This document shows positions 13,959 to 15,383 of a stretch of 15,383 nt of DNA, one piece after another; the first letter of the stretch is position 1; every line of letters begins with the position of its first letter. Below the pieces are notes generated by a model. It searched no databases and had not been told where the DNA came from. It saw only the letters and a program-made list of their open reading frames with translations. This DNA is from CAMTWZ01 sp964412365 (GTDB taxonomy: Bacteria; Bacteroidota; Rhodothermia; Balneolales; HLUCCA01). The position numbers were made by a program, and so were the translations under genes. Where the stretch lies: positions 1-15,383 of the forward strand of contig CAYPOI010000062.1 of NCBI GenBank assembly GCA_964412365.1. Reading direction: 5' to 3'.

Positions 13959-14381
13959 GAATCTCCGACTCCAATACGGTTCGTTCAATCGAGAAATGAT
14001 CACTCCCGAACTGGTTGACGCGTGAAGAAAACGGCCGTCGTTGATGTAAATACCCACATGCAGGGTGCGTCGACCTGTCCGGAAAAAGACCAAGTCGCCA
14101 GGCGTCAGTTGGTTCGGCCGGATTCTCTTTCCGGTTCGGATCTGCGCATCCGTGCTGCGTGGAACACTTTGACTCAGGTAATCGCGTAAGGTGATTTGCA
14201 CGAATGCGGAGCAATCCACACCCCGTTTGGTTGAGCCACCCAGCCGATACGGCGTCCCTCGCCATTCCGTGTGGGCTTTCTCAAGTTGGGATACCACATC
14301 GGCATGCCTCAATGTCCGGGTGGGGGCGCAAGCCGCCATCCAGACGAGGCATCCGATCAGCGCAAGTTCATTTCGCCGCAT
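13938..14381 (-). CDS. NlpC/P60-family cell-wall endopeptidase, probable lipoprotein
   Basis: This 147-residue protein is a small peptidoglycan endopeptidase of the NlpC/P60 type, expected to cut stem-peptide bonds in the periplasm. A short lipoprotein signal peptide is seen: basic start MRRNE, hydrophobic stretch, then MAAC with the lipid-modified Cys18. The catalytic domain shows TPYRLGGSTKRGVDCSAFVQ (nucleophile Cys57), VPRSTDAQ, LTPGDLVFF, HVGIYI (His108) and FLHAS (His120), i.e. a complete Cys-His-His set. The ATG at 14381 is chosen because the lipoprotein signal follows at once; a longer frame to 14573 would put an unrelated 64 residues before it, inside metF. The start overlaps the metF stop by 14 bp, so the two are likely co-transcribed and coupled. 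The end overlaps the cyclase-like gene by 21 bp on the opposite strand. Confidence 0.9.
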   Translation of the reverse strand: MRRNELALIGCLVWMAACAPTRTLRHADVVSQLEKAHTEWRGTPYRLGGSTKRGVDCSAFVQITLRDYLSQSVPRSTDAQIRTGKRIRPNQLTPGDLVFFRTGRRTLHVGIYINDGRFLHASTSSGVIISRLNEPYWSRRFLQARRV

Positions 14382-15333
14382 TCTGAGGAATTGGCAGTGA
14401 TTCGATGACTTGAATCGCTGCTTTCGGATCGGCCATGATGTAATAATGCAAGCCCTGCACACCCGCTTCCAACAATTCCATGCTCTGTTTCTTAGCCCAA
14501 GCGATACCATGAACCGCCGCACGTTCGGGCTCATTCTGCACGGCTTCACACAATTCAACCGGAATATCCACATGAAATATGCCCGGAAGCGTGTTCAGGT
14601 GCTCGGCCCGGGTCATCACTTTAAGTCCCGGAATGATCGGAACATCAATGCCCGCTTTACGGCAGTTGTCCACAAATCGGAAATAATGCGAATTGTCGTA
14701 GAACAACTGGGTCACGATGTAATCGGCGCCCGCATCCACTTTTTCCTTCAAACGGCGGATGTCGGCCGCCATATTCGGCGCATCCACGTGTTTTTCTGGG
14801 TATCCGCCCACTCCGATGCAGAAATTGGTGGGATGGGCGTCGATCAGTTCTTCCAAATAGTGGCCGGCGTTCATCGCTTCGATTTGCTTCACCAAATCGG
14901 TGGCATACGCATTCACTTGCCGGTCTTTACTCATCGGTTTGGAATAGGCATGATCGTCGCCACGGATGGCCAGCACGTTCTCGATGCCCAAATAATGAAG
15001 TTCGATCAGCGCATCTTCGGTCTCTTCTTTTGTGAAGCCCTTGCAGATGAGATGTGGCACCACATCCACATTGTACCGATGCTTGATGGCGGCCGCCAAT
15101 CCGATTGTTCCCGGACGCTTCCGCTTGATCTGCCTTTTGAGCGTACCATCGGGAAGTTCACGGAAATCGGCTTCCGCCGCATGCGACGTGATGTCGATGA
15201 AGGGTGGTTTGAAACGGATCACTTGGTCGAGCGCGTTGAAAACGGCTTCGATGGAACCTCCCCGCTTTGGCGGGATGATTTCGAACGAAATGAGCGGATC
15301 CTTGCTCTGAGCGTAATGGTCGGTGACTTTCAT
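14368..15333 (-). CDS. metF: MetF, methylenetetrahydrofolate reductase
   Basis: This 321-residue cytoplasmic flavoenzyme reduces 5,10-methylenetetrahydrofolate to 5-methyltetrahydrofolate for methionine synthesis. It has one TIM-barrel domain of normal bacterial length. Signatures are ISFEIIPPK (15-23, with catalytic Glu18), FIDITSH (45-51), VPHLICKGFT (92-101), LAIRGD (121-126, Asp126 near the FAD), GVGGYPEKH (174-182), DYIVTQLFYD (204-213), PIIPGL (232-237) and GLHYYIM (294-300). The sequence closely follows the Bacteroidota form as I remember it (for example KRPGTIG.AAAI and NFCIGVGGYPEKH), and this is the main clue to the host. The ATG at 15333 starts directly before the conserved KVTDHY. 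It reads away from the right edge of the window. Upstream (15334-15383) an AGGAG lies too far away to serve as a ribosome-binding site. No riboswitch was seen. Confidence 0.96.
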   Translation of the reverse strand: MKVTDHYAQSKDPLISFEIIPPKRGGSIEAVFNALDQVIRFKPPFIDITSHAAEADFRELPDGTLKRQIKRKRPGTIGLAAAIKHRYNVDVVPHLICKGFTKEETEDALIELHYLGIENVLAIRGDDHAYSKPMSKDRQVNAYATDLVKQIEAMNAGHYLEELIDAHPTNFCIGVGGYPEKHVDAPNMAADIRRLKEKVDAGADYIVTQLFYDNSHYFRFVDNCRKAGIDVPIIPGLKVMTRAEHLNTLPGIFHVDIPVELCEAVQNEPERAAVHGIAWAKKQSMELLEAGVQGLHYYIMADPKAAIQVIESLPIPQNAAK

Positions 15334-15383
15334 GGATGCTGAAACTACGAAAAATCACAGTACTTTTGATGGATGGAACTCCT

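Noticed and set aside
14382..14573. Longer N-terminus for the NlpC protein
   Set aside because: The extra 64 residues lie inside metF and would hide a good lipoprotein signal that begins at 14381.
14410..15342. Long open frame (310 codons) on the + strand opposite metF
   Set aside because: It lies almost entirely antisense to metF, a clear family member with all active-site motifs. The translation has no recognisable domain; it is a by-product of metF codon use.
1..15383. CRISPR arrays, tRNA or rRNA genes, insertion sequences
   Set aside because: No regularly spaced repeats, no cloverleaf-like or rRNA-like stretches, and no transposase-like frames were seen on either strand.

Overview
The window carries one compact, co-directional type IV pilus (T4P)-like gene cluster of 14 genes (about 1014-13958, all on the + strand). 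It lies between a histidine biosynthesis gene (hisA, 104-820, +) and a convergent pair on the - strand: a NlpC/P60 lipoprotein endopeptidase and metF. The metF protein reads like the Bacteroidota-type methylenetetrahydrofolate reductase. Many starts lack a Shine-Dalgarno sequence and sit behind CA- or A-rich leaders, and base composition is moderate. Together this suggests a member of the Bacteroidota/FCB group, perhaps a Balneolota- or Rhodothermota-like lineage. The phylum is an inference; the lineage within it is a guess. There are no tRNA or rRNA genes, CRISPR arrays, transposases or phage genes.

Layout. hisA stands alone with no hisF after it. A 193-bp intergenic region with a weak promoter candidate leads to pilin paralog 1, which is followed by a strong intrinsic terminator (1479-1510). 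Pilin paralog 2 comes next, then the platform protein PilC and the extension ATPase PilB. After these come a pilin-like protein, a stand-alone cyclic-nucleotide-binding protein, a PilW-like pilin, and a PilX-like protein with a large C-terminal repeat-type domain. The cluster continues with a PilT-type ATPase, a PilM-PilN fusion, a PilO protein with a PilP-like C-terminal domain, a short PilQ-type secretin, and a DUF3095 protein with class III nucleotidyl-cyclase metal motifs. From pilin 2 onward the genes are separated by 33 bp or less, or overlap, so they look like one operon.

How they would work together. PilB should drive assembly of the twin pilins through PilC, and the PilT homologue should drive retraction or a related motor step. 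PilMN and PilOP would form the alignment complex linking the cytoplasm to the outer-membrane secretin. The PilV/W/X-like proteins would prime or tip the fibre. The CNMP-binding protein and the cyclase-like protein suggest an in-cluster second-messenger circuit. PilB also starts with two MshEN-like motifs, a fold known in other ATPases to bind c-di-GMP.

The most unusual points are: five pilin-like proteins with no canonical class III signal peptide (no G^F...E5) and no prepilin peptidase in the window; an LGGGG motif shared by three of them; a PilT with the acidic pair of its Asp box replaced (IIASPVEM); PilM-PilN and PilO-PilP fusions; a secretin apparently reduced to one N-domain plus the gate domain; a duplicated N-terminal motif in PilC; and the cyclase/CNB pair.
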